64,000 bases of DNA from Streptomyces antioxidans. Its GTDB lineage: Bacteria > Actinomycetota > Actinomycetes > Streptomycetales > Streptomycetaceae. How positions within the stretch are numbered: position 1 is the stretch's first letter; the number at the start of each line of letters is the position of its first letter. Positions 32,153 to 40,030 of the stretch are shown one piece after another. The notes below the pieces were generated by a model. It had not been told where the DNA came from. It was given only the letters and a program-made list of their open reading frames with translations, and searched no databases. The stretch spans positions 124,001 through 188,000 of the forward strand of contig NZ_LAKD02000027.1 of the NCBI RefSeq assembly GCF_000968685.2, read 5' to 3'. The position numbers and the translations under genes were made by a program.

Positions 32153-33313
32153 ATGATCAGTGTTCGGCGCGTCCCGGAGATATGGCACCGGTTCGATGTC
32201 ACGGTCCGGGATCTTCCGCTCGGACTGCTGATCTTCGCCGGGTCACTCATCCCGTCGTTCCACAACCACGGGACGCAGCTGGGCGGTCTGCCGCCCCGTG
32301 ACTTCGACGCGCTGGCCATCGTGGCGGTCGCCCTCCAGTGTTTCCCGCTCGCCGTGCGGCGGCGGTGGCCGCTGGTCTGTCTCACCCTGGTGTCGCTCGG
32401 TTTCGCCGTCGACCAGCTCCGTGGCTACCACTCCTTCGCGGGCACCGCGATCGCCATCGCGCTGCTGAGCGTGGGATCCCATCTGGAGCGGCACCGGCGC
32501 GCCACCACGCTGGTGTGCACCGTGGCGTATGTGCCGCTGGCGGTCGCGCTCTACCGGCTCGGATCGGGTGCCGAGGCGCCGAGCGAGTTCGTGATGTACT
32601 ACCTGGCGCTGGCCCTCGCCTGGGGCATGGGGTCGTGGCTGCGCTCCACCCGGGCCGTGGAGGCCGACCGGCGCCGCCGCGTCGCCGAGGACACCCGCGC
32701 CGCGGAGCGCGCCCGCATCGCCCGTGAGCTCCACGATGTGGTGACCCACCATGTGACGGCGATGGTCGTACAGGCCGAGGCGGCACGCTATCTGACCGCC
32801 GCGCCCGAGCGCCTGGACCAGGCACTGACCGCGGTCACCGAGACCGGCAGACGTGCCACCACCGATCTGCGGCATCTGCTCGACCTGATCAACCCCGACC
32901 ACGGCACCGAGGCCACCGCGCCGACCGTCGGCAGACTCCGCACACTCGTGGAGCAGACCCGCCGGTCCGGGCAGCCGGTGGAGTTCACCGAGGAGGGCAC
33001 ACCGGCGGAGTCGACCGGCAGCGCCGATCTGGTGGCCTACCGGGTCGTACAGGAGGCTCTGACCAACGCCCTCAAGTACGCCCACGGCAGCCGCACTTGG
33101 GTCCATGTACACCACGGCGAGAGGGAGATCACCGTGGAGGTCAGCACGGACGGCTCCGGTTCCCGGGCCCCCGCCTCGCCCGGCGGGAGCGGGCGGGGGC
33201 TGGCCGGTCTGCGCGAACGGGTCGATGTCCTGGGTGGCGACTTCAGCGCGGGCGCCGGGACCGGCGGCGGCTTCGTCGTCCGGGCGCGGATACCCGCGGG
33301 GAGCCCGTCATGA
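32153..33313 (+). CDS. NarL-type sensor histidine kinase
   Basis: A 386-residue sensor with four or five membrane helices in residues 20-165, then a HisKA_3 dimerisation domain with the phospho-acceptor His194 in ARIARELHDVVTHHVTAMVV. The HATPase region has VVQEALTNALKYAHGS (N box) and GSGRGLAGLRERVDVLGG (G box). ATG 32153 is only 6 nt after a TACACT hexamer (32141-32146), which fits a leaderless mRNA; no Shine-Dalgarno is evident. The stop overlaps the response regulator start. There is no large extracytoplasmic domain, so it probably senses membrane or envelope state. Confidence 0.92.
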   Translation: MISVRRVPEIWHRFDVTVRDLPLGLLIFAGSLIPSFHNHGTQLGGLPPRDFDALAIVAVALQCFPLAVRRRWPLVCLTLVSLGFAVDQLRGYHSFAGTAIAIALLSVGSHLERHRRATTLVCTVAYVPLAVALYRLGSGAEAPSEFVMYYLALALAWGMGSWLRSTRAVEADRRRRVAEDTRAAERARIARELHDVVTHHVTAMVVQAEAARYLTAAPERLDQALTAVTETGRRATTDLRHLLDLINPDHGTEATAPTVGRLRTLVEQTRRSGQPVEFTEEGTPAESTGSADLVAYRVVQEALTNALKYAHGSRTWVHVHHGEREITVEVSTDGSGSRAPASPGGSGRGLAGLRERVDVLGGDFSAGAGTGGGFVVRARIPAGSPS

Positions 33314-33969
33314 GCGAGCCGATCCGGGTCCTGGTCTGCGACGACCAGGTGCTGGTCCGCACCGGGCTGGTGACGATCATCGACGCCCAGCCCGACCTCG
33401 AGGTGGTGGGCGAGTGCGAGGACGGACAGACCGCGGTCGACCTCGCCGGCCGGCTGCATCCGGACGTCGTGGTGATGGACGTCCGCATGCCGGTGCTCGA
33501 CGGCATCGAGGCCACCCGGCTGCTGGCGGGCGCGGGGGTGCGCCGTCCCGTCAAGGTGCTCGTGGTGACCACGTTCAACCTGGACACCTACGTCTACGAG
33601 GCGCTGCGCGCGGGGGCGAGCGGGTTTCTCCTCAAGGACGCACCGCCGTCCCAACTGCTGCACGGGATCCGGACCGTGGCCACCGGCGCGGCCCTGCTGG
33701 ACCCCGAGGTGACCCGCCAGCTCGTCGGCAGGTACGCCGCCCGGATCCGGCCCCCCGACGGCGCCCCGCACGACATTCCGCTGACCCCTCGCGAACTGGA
33801 AGTGCTCCGCCTCATCGCGAACGGCCTGTCCAACAGCGAGATCGCCATGACCCTGGTGATCAGCCAGGAGACCGTCAAGACCTTCGTCTCGCGCATCCTC
33901 ACCAAACTCGGACTCCGCGACCGTGTGCAGGCGGTCGTCTACGCCTACCGCCAGGGTCTGGTGACCTGA
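33310..33969 (+). CDS. NarL/LuxR-family response regulator
   Basis: A 219-residue regulator translationally coupled to the kinase (ATGA). The receiver domain has DD at 11-12, the phospho-acceptor Asp57 in VVVMDVRMPVLDG, a conserved Thr in VVTTFNLDTYVYEAL and Lys in GFLLKDAPP. The C-terminal LuxR helix-turn-helix (about residues 155-212) reads LTPRELEVLRLIANGLSNSE and KTFVSRILTKLGLRDR. The target genes are not evident; no obvious efflux operon lies directly downstream. Confidence 0.94.
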   Translation: MSEPIRVLVCDDQVLVRTGLVTIIDAQPDLEVVGECEDGQTAVDLAGRLHPDVVVMDVRMPVLDGIEATRLLAGAGVRRPVKVLVVTTFNLDTYVYEALRAGASGFLLKDAPPSQLLHGIRTVATGAALLDPEVTRQLVGRYAARIRPPDGAPHDIPLTPRELEVLRLIANGLSNSEIAMTLVISQETVKTFVSRILTKLGLRDRVQAVVYAYRQGLVT

Positions 33970-34163
33970 CCCGCCGCGCCGACGTCCTCCTCCGACAGGA
34001 AGGCGGTCAGGCGCCGCACCCCCTCCTCGATCCGCTCGGGATCGAGGTAGCTGCACGAGAGTCGAAGTTGGTGATCACCTGCTTGATCCAGGTATAACTG
34101 CCTCATCGGAGTCCACAGCACACCGTGTTTGGCCGCGGACACCTCCAGCAGAGCGGCGCCCAC
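33945..34163 (-). pseudogene. C-terminal relic of a fold-type I aminotransferase
   Basis: Only about 70 codons remain, reading SAAKHGVLWTPMRQLYL, then HQLRLSCSYLDPERIEEGVR and LTAFLSEED. This is the last segment (small domain with substrate-Arg region LRLSCS) of MocR-core/valine-pyruvate-type aminotransferases. Its 5' side is replaced at about 34165 by a sulfotransferase relic on the opposite strand, and its 3' end overlaps the response regulator by 25 bp. Confidence 0.7.
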
Positions 34164-34167
34164 GGGG

Positions 34168-34670
34168 ACGGGCAGCGAGGGGCTGCAGTACTGGTGTCCG
34201 CCCCAGCCGACCGACGACCAGGGGAGCGCGGGTCCCGAGAGCCTGCACCAGACGGTCCACCACCTCTATGACGCATGGAACCGGCAGGAGCAGCCGAATG
34301 CGAAGCTCCTGCACTACGTCGACTTGTGCGCGGACCTCGCCGGCCAGCTGGCGGCGCTGGCCGAGTGGCTGGGCATGACGGTGGACGAGGCGGTCCGGCC
34401 CGATCTGGTGGAGGCGGCGACCTTCGACGCGATGGAGGGTCGCGCGGAGCGGCTGGCGCCCGACACCGACATACTCAAGGATCCGGGGAAGTTCTTCCGG
34501 AGCAGGATCCGGCGAAGTTCTTCCGGAGCGGGCGATCGGGCAGCAGTCGGGACTTTCTGACCGAGGACGATCTCGACACATACCGGAAGCGGATCGGCGA
34601 GCTCGCTCCGAAGCCGTTCTTGGATTGGCTGCACCGGGACCCACCCGTCCCGCACCCCGCCACCACATAG
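34168..34670 (+). pseudogene. C-terminal relic of a sulfotransferase with a frameshifting duplication
   Basis: The frame reads TVHHLYDAWNRQEQPNAKLL, YVDLCADLAGQLAALAEWLG, then DAMEGRAERLAPDTDILKDP, matching the C-terminal part of PAPS-dependent (or aryl) sulfotransferases. A 26-bp tandem duplication at 34479-34530 then breaks the frame. In the shifted frame it continues KFFRSGRSGSSRDFLTEDDL and IGELAPKPFLDWLHRD to a stop at 34670. The N-terminal PAPS-binding half is missing. Confidence 0.75.
34479..34530. repeat. 26-bp tandem duplication in the sulfotransferase relic
   Basis: Two adjacent 26-bp units starting GGATCCGG (34479-34504 and 34505-34530), differing at two positions. Each encodes the PxKFFRS stretch. 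The length is not a multiple of three, so it shifts the frame. Confidence 0.93.
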
Positions 34671-34821
34671 ATCGACAAAAATTCCACTTCTGGACTGGGC
34701 CGCTAGAGCCATGTGCTCCACCCTAGCAGCGGAGTCACCAGTCAATGAGGTGATGCTCGACCTCGGAGCATGAGGACATCGAGGCGTTGACAGGCAAGCT
34801 TGGCCACCTCATTCTGATGAC

Positions 34822-34842
34822 GTCACCGGATAAGCCGGTGAC
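34822..34842. terminator. Hairpin in the intergenic region before the DinB gene
   Basis: GTCACCGG (34822-34829) pairs perfectly with CCGGTGAC (34835-34842) around ATAAG. It lies in a 217-bp stretch (34671-34887) that otherwise holds no recognisable gene, between the sulfotransferase relic and the DinB gene. It may be a terminator for upstream transcription. Confidence 0.4.
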
Positions 34843-34887
34843 GGTAGCCGGTGTCATCCCGGCTCCTCCATCGACGAGGACCCCGCC

Positions 34888-35355
34888 TTGCGAGACCAGA
34901 ACGAATATCTGTACTTCTTGCGCCGCGCCTTCGACGGCATGCTCGGAGCGCTGGAAGACCTGGGTGATGACCTGGGGAACGCCCGGCCACCGCTGCCGGG
35001 CGCCAACTCCGTCTACGCGATCGCGTACCACTGCGTCGGCGTCGCCGACTACTGGATCGGGCACATCGTCGCCGGGCGGGAGGTCGACCGTGACCGGGCC
35101 GCGGAGTTCACCGCCGCGGGAAGCGCACAGGAGCTCCGGCGGAGCGTCGACGCGCTCTTCGAGCGGATGGCGACCGACCTCGAGCCGGTGACACCGACGG
35201 CGCCCCCGCGCAACACACCGCCCGCCGCGTTCGAGGGGCCGGACCGCCCGCTGAGCGTGCCGGGCGTCCAACTGCACGTACTCGAAGAGCTCGCCCAGCA
35301 CCACGGCCAGATACAGATCACCCGTGATCTGCTGACGCGGGAAGCGCGTTCATGA
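34888..35355 (+). CDS. DinB-superfamily protein (mycothiol-dependent transferase type)
   Basis: A 155-residue four-helix-bundle protein. It starts at TTG 34888 (GAGGA about 7 nt upstream): LRDQNEYLYFLRRAFDGMLG. Metal-ligand histidines of the DinB fold are likely in YAIAYHCVGVADYWIGHIV and EELAQHHGQIQITRDLL, at the expected positions in helices 2 and 4. Actinobacterial members are thiol-S-transferases using mycothiol or maleylpyruvate-isomerase-like proteins. The stop overlaps the PatB-like gene (ATGA), so a thiol transferase and a C-S lyase are made together, which would fit handling of S-conjugates. Confidence 0.85.
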   Translation: MRDQNEYLYFLRRAFDGMLGALEDLGDDLGNARPPLPGANSVYAIAYHCVGVADYWIGHIVAGREVDRDRAAEFTAAGSAQELRRSVDALFERMATDLEPVTPTAPPRNTPPAAFEGPDRPLSVPGVQLHVLEELAQHHGQIQITRDLLTREARS

Positions 35356-36548
35356 GGGTCACCCGGCCCGAGCCGGTGCCCGGCTTCGATGACCTCGGCC
35401 TCGACTGGCTGCGCGCCCGCCACAGCGTCAAATGGCACCGTCCGGGGCCGCGGGTGCTCCCCGCATGGGTGGCGGACATGGACTTCCCCACCCCTCCGGC
35501 AGTGGTCGCCGCGCTGCGGGAGGCCGTCGAACGCCGCGATCTCGGCTACCCGGACTGGCCGGACGGCAGTCCGCTCCGTCGCGCCTTCGCACGGCGGATG
35601 CAGGAGCGCTACGCGTGGGAGGCGCCAGCGGACCGCGTACGCGAGCAGACCGACCTGATCCAGTGCCTCCAGCTCGTCCTGCACCTCGCGACGGCCGCGG
35701 GTGACGCGGTGGCCATCCAGACCCCCAACTACCCACCGTTCCTCGCCACGTTGGCGACGATGGACCGGCGTGCCGTGCCCATCCCGATGCACGACTCCGC
35801 CGACGGCTGGCGCATGGACCTGGCCGCGCTCGACACCGCGGTGGCGGAGTCGGGCTGTAAGGCGCTGGTGCTGGTCAACCCGCACAACCCGACGGGCCGC
35901 GTGCTGACCCGTGCGGAGCTGGAGGAGACCGCCGCCATCGCCCGTCGGCACGATCTGCTGGTCATCAGCGACGAGATCCACGCCGAGCTGGTCCATGAGC
36001 CGCATCGTCACATACCCTTCGCCAGCCTCTCCCCGGACGCCGCGGCCCGCACCGTCACCCTCACCTCCGCCACCAAGGCGTTCAACCTCGCGGCCATTCG
36101 CTGCGCGGTCACCCACTACGGCCCGGACCGGCTGCTCGCGCTGCGCGACGCCCAACCACCCGATCTGTACGGCGCCGTATCTCCGCTCAGCGTCATCGCC
36201 ACCGAGGCCGCGTGGCGGGAGGGCGACACCTGGCAACGCGATCTGCTCGCCGTGCTGGACCGCAACCGCCGGCGGGTCCATCAGGTGGTGAGCGCCGAGC
36301 TCCCGCGGCTGCGCCACCATCTGCCGGAGGCCACCTATCTGGCCTGGTTCGACGCACGGCCACTGGAGATCGGCGAACCCCCCGTGGAGAGAGTGCTGAG
36401 GGAGGGCGATGTCCTGCTCGACGGGGGCAGCCCCTTCGGCCCGGACGCCGATGGCTTTCTGCGGCTGAACTTCGCCACGTCCCATGCCGTCCTCGAGGAC
36501 ATCCTGGACGGACTCGTCCGGGCGCTGCGGCCGGGGCGAAGCCACTGA
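35352..36548 (+). CDS. MalY/PatB-family PLP-dependent C-S lyase
   Basis: A 398-residue fold-type I PLP enzyme of the MalY/PatB group (cystathionine beta-lyase activity). Diagnostic segments: VKWHRPGPRVLPAWVADMDF near the start, YPDWPDGSPLRRAFARRM, VLVNPHNPTGRVLTRAELE, ISDEIHAELVHEPHRHIPFA and the PLP lysine in TLTSATKAFNLAAIRCAV. Length is normal. It cleaves C-S bonds of cystathionine or S-substituted cysteines to a thiol, pyruvate and ammonia. Coupling with a DinB/mycothiol-type protein and proximity to the organosulfur island suggest degradation of cysteine S-conjugates. Confidence 0.9.
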   Translation: MRVTRPEPVPGFDDLGLDWLRARHSVKWHRPGPRVLPAWVADMDFPTPPAVVAALREAVERRDLGYPDWPDGSPLRRAFARRMQERYAWEAPADRVREQTDLIQCLQLVLHLATAAGDAVAIQTPNYPPFLATLATMDRRAVPIPMHDSADGWRMDLAALDTAVAESGCKALVLVNPHNPTGRVLTRAELEETAAIARRHDLLVISDEIHAELVHEPHRHIPFASLSPDAAARTVTLTSATKAFNLAAIRCAVTHYGPDRLLALRDAQPPDLYGAVSPLSVIATEAAWREGDTWQRDLLAVLDRNRRRVHQVVSAELPRLRHHLPEATYLAWFDARPLEIGEPPVERVLREGDVLLDGGSPFGPDADGFLRLNFATSHAVLEDILDGLVRALRPGRSH

Positions 36549-36552
36549 GCCG

Positions 36553-36616
36553 ACTCCGGGACTCCGGGACTCCGGGACTCCGGGACTCCGGGACTCCGGG
36601 ACTCCGGGACTCCGGG
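36553..36616. repeat. Eight tandem copies of the octamer ACTCCGGG
   Basis: 64 bp made of eight uninterrupted, perfect 8-bp units directly after the C-S lyase stop and 62 bp before the TOPRIM gene. The unit has no inverted symmetry beyond CCGG, so it is a simple-sequence array likely to vary in copy number by slippage. Confidence 0.97.
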
Positions 36617-36677
36617 ATCAGCGCCGGGAGGGTGAAATACCCTGGCGTGGCGGCCGGAAGGGCCGGAGACTCGTCTC

Positions 36678-37301
36678 ATGGCTGATATGAGGGCGTTCCG
36701 GGATGCGGTCATCGCATGGGCGGCCGGTGACCCCGGGGTCGGGGGCTCCGCGTGCGAGCTGGCCGCGCGGCTGCCCGTCCGGGCGGTCGTCCTGCTCGAA
36801 GGGCCGAGCGACGCCGCCGCGGTCAGCGCGCTGGCCGCGCGCCGCGGCCGGGACCTGGCGGCCGAAGGAGTCTGCGTCCTGCCGATGGGCGGCGCCATGA
36901 GCGTCGGACGCTTCGCCCACCTCCTCGGGCCGTCCGGTCTGGGCCTCCGCCTCACGGGGCTGTGCGACGAGGCGGAGCGCCGCTACTACACCCGCGGCCT
37001 GGAGCGGGCGGATGCGGCGCGGCAGGAGTTCTTCGTCTGCGCTGCGGACCTGGAGGACGAGCTCATCCGCGCGCTGGGCGTCTCACGGGTGGCGGAGCTC
37101 GTACGGGCGGAGGGCGATCTGCGCGCCCTGCGGACCTTCCTGCACCAGCCCGCACAGCAGGGCCGCACCTCACAGCAGCAGTTGCGGCGCTTCCTCAGCA
37201 CGAAGAAGGGGCGGAAGATCCACTACGGCCGCGTCCTCGTCGAGGCCCTGGACGACGACCGCGTACCCGCACCGCTCGACGACCTGCTCACCAGCTTCTG
37301 A
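36678..37301 (+). CDS. TOPRIM-domain protein (OLD-nuclease-like), no ATPase partner
   Basis: A 207-residue protein. The TOPRIM motif is visible: the catalytic Glu in VRAVVLLEGPSDAAAVSALA, then VCVLPMGGAMSVGRFAHLLG, and the acidic pair in LTGLCDEAERRYY. A C-terminal helical part (TSQQQLRRFLSTKKGRKIHY) is typical of stand-alone actinobacterial 'TOPRIM nucleotidyl transferase/hydrolase' proteins. The ABC-like ATPase normally fused in OLD nucleases is absent. ATG 36678 is used; 36687 is possible. The role (DNA repair, defence or nucleotide chemistry) is unknown. Confidence 0.8.
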   Translation: MADMRAFRDAVIAWAAGDPGVGGSACELAARLPVRAVVLLEGPSDAAAVSALAARRGRDLAAEGVCVLPMGGAMSVGRFAHLLGPSGLGLRLTGLCDEAERRYYTRGLERADAARQEFFVCAADLEDELIRALGVSRVAELVRAEGDLRALRTFLHQPAQQGRTSQQQLRRFLSTKKGRKIHYGRVLVEALDDDRVPAPLDDLLTSF

Positions 37302-37329
37302 GCCAGCTTCCGCGGCGGTCGACCGGATG

Positions 37330-38349
37330 TCACGGCGTGACGTCCACGAGCACCTTGCCGACCGCGCCGCGCTCCACCGCCCGGTGCGCGTCGGCGGTGC
37401 GGTCGAGCGGAAAGCGGACCAGCGGCAGGCCGTGCTCCTCGCCGACCGGCAGCGCACCGCCGCGCACCGCGGCGGTGACGTCCTCAACGGCCGCGGCGAG
37501 GGGGTCCGAGCCGACCGTGTAGAGCACCACGAACTGGAAGCGTGCGTTCAGCACCATGCTCCGCATCACATCCAGCTCGACCGGCCTGTCCCCCTCGTTG
37601 CCGTAGGCCGAGACCGTGCCGCGGGTCCGCAGCACGGCCATGTCCAGTGCGAGGTTGGCGCCCAGCGCCACCTCGGCGACGACGTCGACGCCGTCCGGGG
37701 CGATCTCGCGGATGTCGGCGGCCGGGTCGCCCTCCCGGTAGTTGATCACGTGGTGGGCCCCGGCGGCGGTGGCCAGCCTTGCCTTCTCCGGGCCGCTGAC
37801 CGTGCTGATCACGGTGGCACCGGCCCATCGGGCGAGCTGGATCACCGCGTGCCCGACCGCCCCGGCCCCGCCCGCGGCGAGCACCACCTTGCCGTCGAGC
37901 GCCCCGGGCCGCAGCCGCCGCGGTCCGTCCTCGGCGACGGTGAGCACGCGGTGCGCGGTGAGCGCGGGGACGCCGAGTGAGGCGCCGACGTCGAATCCGG
38001 CCTCCTCGGGCAGCGGCACGGCCCGGTCCGCGGGCACGACGGTGAACTCGGCGGCGGTGCCGGTGGGCCGCCCGGCGGCGGCCAGGAACAGCCATACCCG
38101 CTGGCCGGCCCGGCTCGGGTCAACCCCGTCGCCGACGGCGTCGATGGTTCCGGCACCGTCGAGGTGCGGGGTGACCTCGGGGAAGCGCTGGGGTCCCGTG
38201 GCACCGGAGCGGGCCTTCCAGTCGGTCGGGTTGATCCCGGACACGGCGATCCGGACCCGGACCTCGCCGGGGCCGGGCGCGGGCAGGTCGCGGTCGACGA
38301 GCTGGAGAACGTCGGGGTCGCCGTTGTCGCGGTGGATGATGGCCTTCAT
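37330..38349 (-). CDS. Zinc-independent MDR-family NADPH:quinone oxidoreductase
   Basis: A 339-residue medium-chain dehydrogenase/reductase. It starts MKAIIHRDNGDPDVLQLVD; the GroES-like domain has VRIAVSGINPTDWKARSG and lacks the zinc-ligand Cys cluster. The NADPH-binding motif is LAAGGAGAVGHAVIQLARWA, followed by INYREGDPAADI. This places it with quinone/enone reductases. It is convergent with the TOPRIM gene (28 bp between stops) and lies 140 bp downstream of the aldo/keto reductase on the same strand. Confidence 0.92.
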   Translation of the reverse strand: MKAIIHRDNGDPDVLQLVDRDLPAPGPGEVRVRIAVSGINPTDWKARSGATGPQRFPEVTPHLDGAGTIDAVGDGVDPSRAGQRVWLFLAAAGRPTGTAAEFTVVPADRAVPLPEEAGFDVGASLGVPALTAHRVLTVAEDGPRRLRPGALDGKVVLAAGGAGAVGHAVIQLARWAGATVISTVSGPEKARLATAAGAHHVINYREGDPAADIREIAPDGVDVVAEVALGANLALDMAVLRTRGTVSAYGNEGDRPVELDVMRSMVLNARFQFVVLYTVGSDPLAAAVEDVTAAVRGGALPVGEEHGLPLVRFPLDRTADAHRAVERGAVGKVLVDVTP

Positions 38350-38489
38350 GGTCCGTCCTCAGAGCCTGGTGAAGCGGGGTCTCCCGGCGCGGCCTGCCGT
38401 TCCGTCAGGGCGTCCGGCGGGCGGTCGCGACTCTGGTCACGACCCCGTTCGCGATCCTGGTCGCGTTGGTTCCGGTCAGCCGATGGGTG

Positions 38490-39386
38490 TCAGCCGATGG
38501 AGGCCTCGTTGGGGCGGGACTCGACGGCATCGAGGGTGGCGAGGGTCGCGGAGTCGAAGGTGATCTCGCCGACCGCCATATTGGCCTCGAGATGGGCGGC
38601 GTCGGCGGTGCCGGGGATGAGCAGCACGTTCGGGGCGTGGTGCAGCAGCCAGGCGAGGCCGACCTGGGAGGGCGTGACGCCCAGGGACTCGGCCACGGAC
38701 TGAACGGCCGGTTCCTCGGTGGCCTTGGGCAGGCCCGGGAACGCCCCGCCAAGCGGGAAGAACGGCACCCAGGCGATGCCCTCGGCCACGCACAGGTCAA
38801 GCATGTCCTCGTCCTCGCGGGAGGCGAGGCTGTACGCGTTCTGCACACAGACGATGCCCGCGGGCAGGGCGCGGCGCAGCCCGTCGAGGGTGACGCTGCT
38901 CAGGCCGATCGCGCCGATCTTGCCCTCGTCGCGCAGGGCGGTCATCGTCGCGAGCTGGTCGTCGAGGTCGACGATCTGGTCGCCCTCGGGGCGCAGCCCG
39001 GGGCCGGTGTCCAGGCGACGGAGGTTGACCACCGGGAGCCGGTCGACGCCGAGGCCGCGCAGGTTGTCCTCGACGCTGGCGCGCAGTTGCTCGGGCCGCT
39101 GTGCCAGACGCAGCGGCAGCTGCCCGCCGGGGTTGGGGTCGGCGCCGACCTTCGTGACGACCAGGACGTTGTCCTCGGGGCGCAGCGCCTCCCTGATCAC
39201 CTCGTTGGCGAAGCCGAAACCGTAGAACTGGGCGGTGTCCACATGGTCGACGCCCAGCTCGACGGCGCGGCGCAGCAGCGCGACGGCCTCGGCACGGCGG
39301 TCGTGCAGGCGCTCGAGCTGCATCGCGCCATAGCCGATCCGGAACACGGTACGGCCTGCGAACGAAGCGGTCGGGGTGGTGGTCAT
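38490..39386 (-). CDS. Aldo/keto reductase with altered catalytic histidine
   Basis: A 298-residue AKR. ATG 39386 follows GAGGAG and overlaps the TetR stop (ATGA). Catalytic Asp and Tyr lie in HVDTAQFYGFGFANEVI and Lys in VLVVTKVG, but the usual VH(R/W)P carrying the active-site His reads LPVVNLRRLD, so the tetrad His is missing. This variant subgroup is frequent in actinomycetes. Its substrate is unknown. Because it is coupled to the TetR gene it is the likely target of that regulator. Confidence 0.9.
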   Translation of the reverse strand: MTTTPTASFAGRTVFRIGYGAMQLERLHDRRAEAVALLRRAVELGVDHVDTAQFYGFGFANEVIREALRPEDNVLVVTKVGADPNPGGQLPLRLAQRPEQLRASVEDNLRGLGVDRLPVVNLRRLDTGPGLRPEGDQIVDLDDQLATMTALRDEGKIGAIGLSSVTLDGLRRALPAGIVCVQNAYSLASREDEDMLDLCVAEGIAWVPFFPLGGAFPGLPKATEEPAVQSVAESLGVTPSQVGLAWLLHHAPNVLLIPGTADAAHLEANMAVGEITFDSATLATLDAVESRPNEASIG

Positions 39387-39952
39387 GGCGCTGTCTCCTC
39401 GGTCGGTGATCGCAGGGCGGTGTACAGCAGTTCGGCCTGGTAGCGCGCCATCAACTGGTGGGCGATCGGCGCGGCGCGCTCCCCGGCCCCGTCCGGCCGG
39501 TGATTCTCGACCCTGACCAGCCACGCGGTGACGCAGTCGTGCAGCATCGCCCGCATCCGCTCCGTCATGTCGACGACGATGTGGCGGATGGCGGGATCGG
39601 TGGTCGCCTCCCCCCAGGTCTGCACGCCGACCCGGGCCTCTGCGGGGTCGATCGCCGCGATCAGGCGGGCGAGCAGTTCGTCGGGGCCGGGCGGAGTGTC
39701 GCTCGCGGCGTAGTCGCCGAGGACCTTGGCGCGCTTGATGAGCACCGCCCGAGCGGCGGCCTGCACCAGTTCGGCCTTGTTGCGGTAGTGCGCATAGATC
39801 GAACCGGCCGAGAGGCCGGACTCGGCCGTGATGTCGGCGATCGAGGTCCGCTCCAGGCCGTTGCGGCCGAAGCACCGCACGGCGGCCTCGGCGATCTGGG
39901 CACGCCGGAGTTCCTTGCGCGCGTCGGTGAGCCGCGGCACCACACACCCCAC
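39383..39952 (-). CDS. TetR-family transcriptional regulator
   Basis: A 189-residue repressor. The helix-turn-helix is RRAQIAEAAVRCFGRNGLER with SIADITAESGLSAGSIYAHY. The rest is a helical ligand domain. The start is uncertain between GTG 39952 and two GTG codons 9-12 nt downstream. It is the first gene of a two-gene unit with the aldo/keto reductase. Two inverted repeats lie immediately upstream, suggesting autorepression released by the reductase's substrate. Confidence 0.9.
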   Translation of the reverse strand: MGCVVPRLTDARKELRRAQIAEAAVRCFGRNGLERTSIADITAESGLSAGSIYAHYRNKAELVQAAARAVLIKRAKVLGDYAASDTPPGPDELLARLIAAIDPAEARVGVQTWGEATTDPAIRHIVVDMTERMRAMLHDCVTAWLVRVENHRPDGAGERAAPIAHQLMARYQAELLYTALRSPTEETAP

Positions 39953-39970
39953 AAAAAGAATGAAGGTTCT

Positions 39971-40002
39971 GCTTGCGGAAGCAAGCTAACAGAATCTCTG
40001 TT
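39971..40002. promoter_or_regulatory. Two adjacent operator-like dyads upstream of the TetR gene
   Basis: GCTTGC-GGAA-GCAAGC (39971-39986) and AACAGA-ATC-TCTGTT (39988-40002) are both perfect inverted repeats, 19-50 bp upstream of the TetR start and inside the 78-bp gap after the CGNR gene. One is probably the TetR operator. The region is more AT-rich than its surroundings and likely holds the promoter. Confidence 0.6.
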
Positions 40003-40030
40003 CCTTTTGCGGGCGAGGCGGGCTTCGGGC

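Noticed and set aside
36553..36616. CRISPR-like array
   Set aside because: Units are 8 bp and directly adjacent without spacers; it is a simple tandem repeat.
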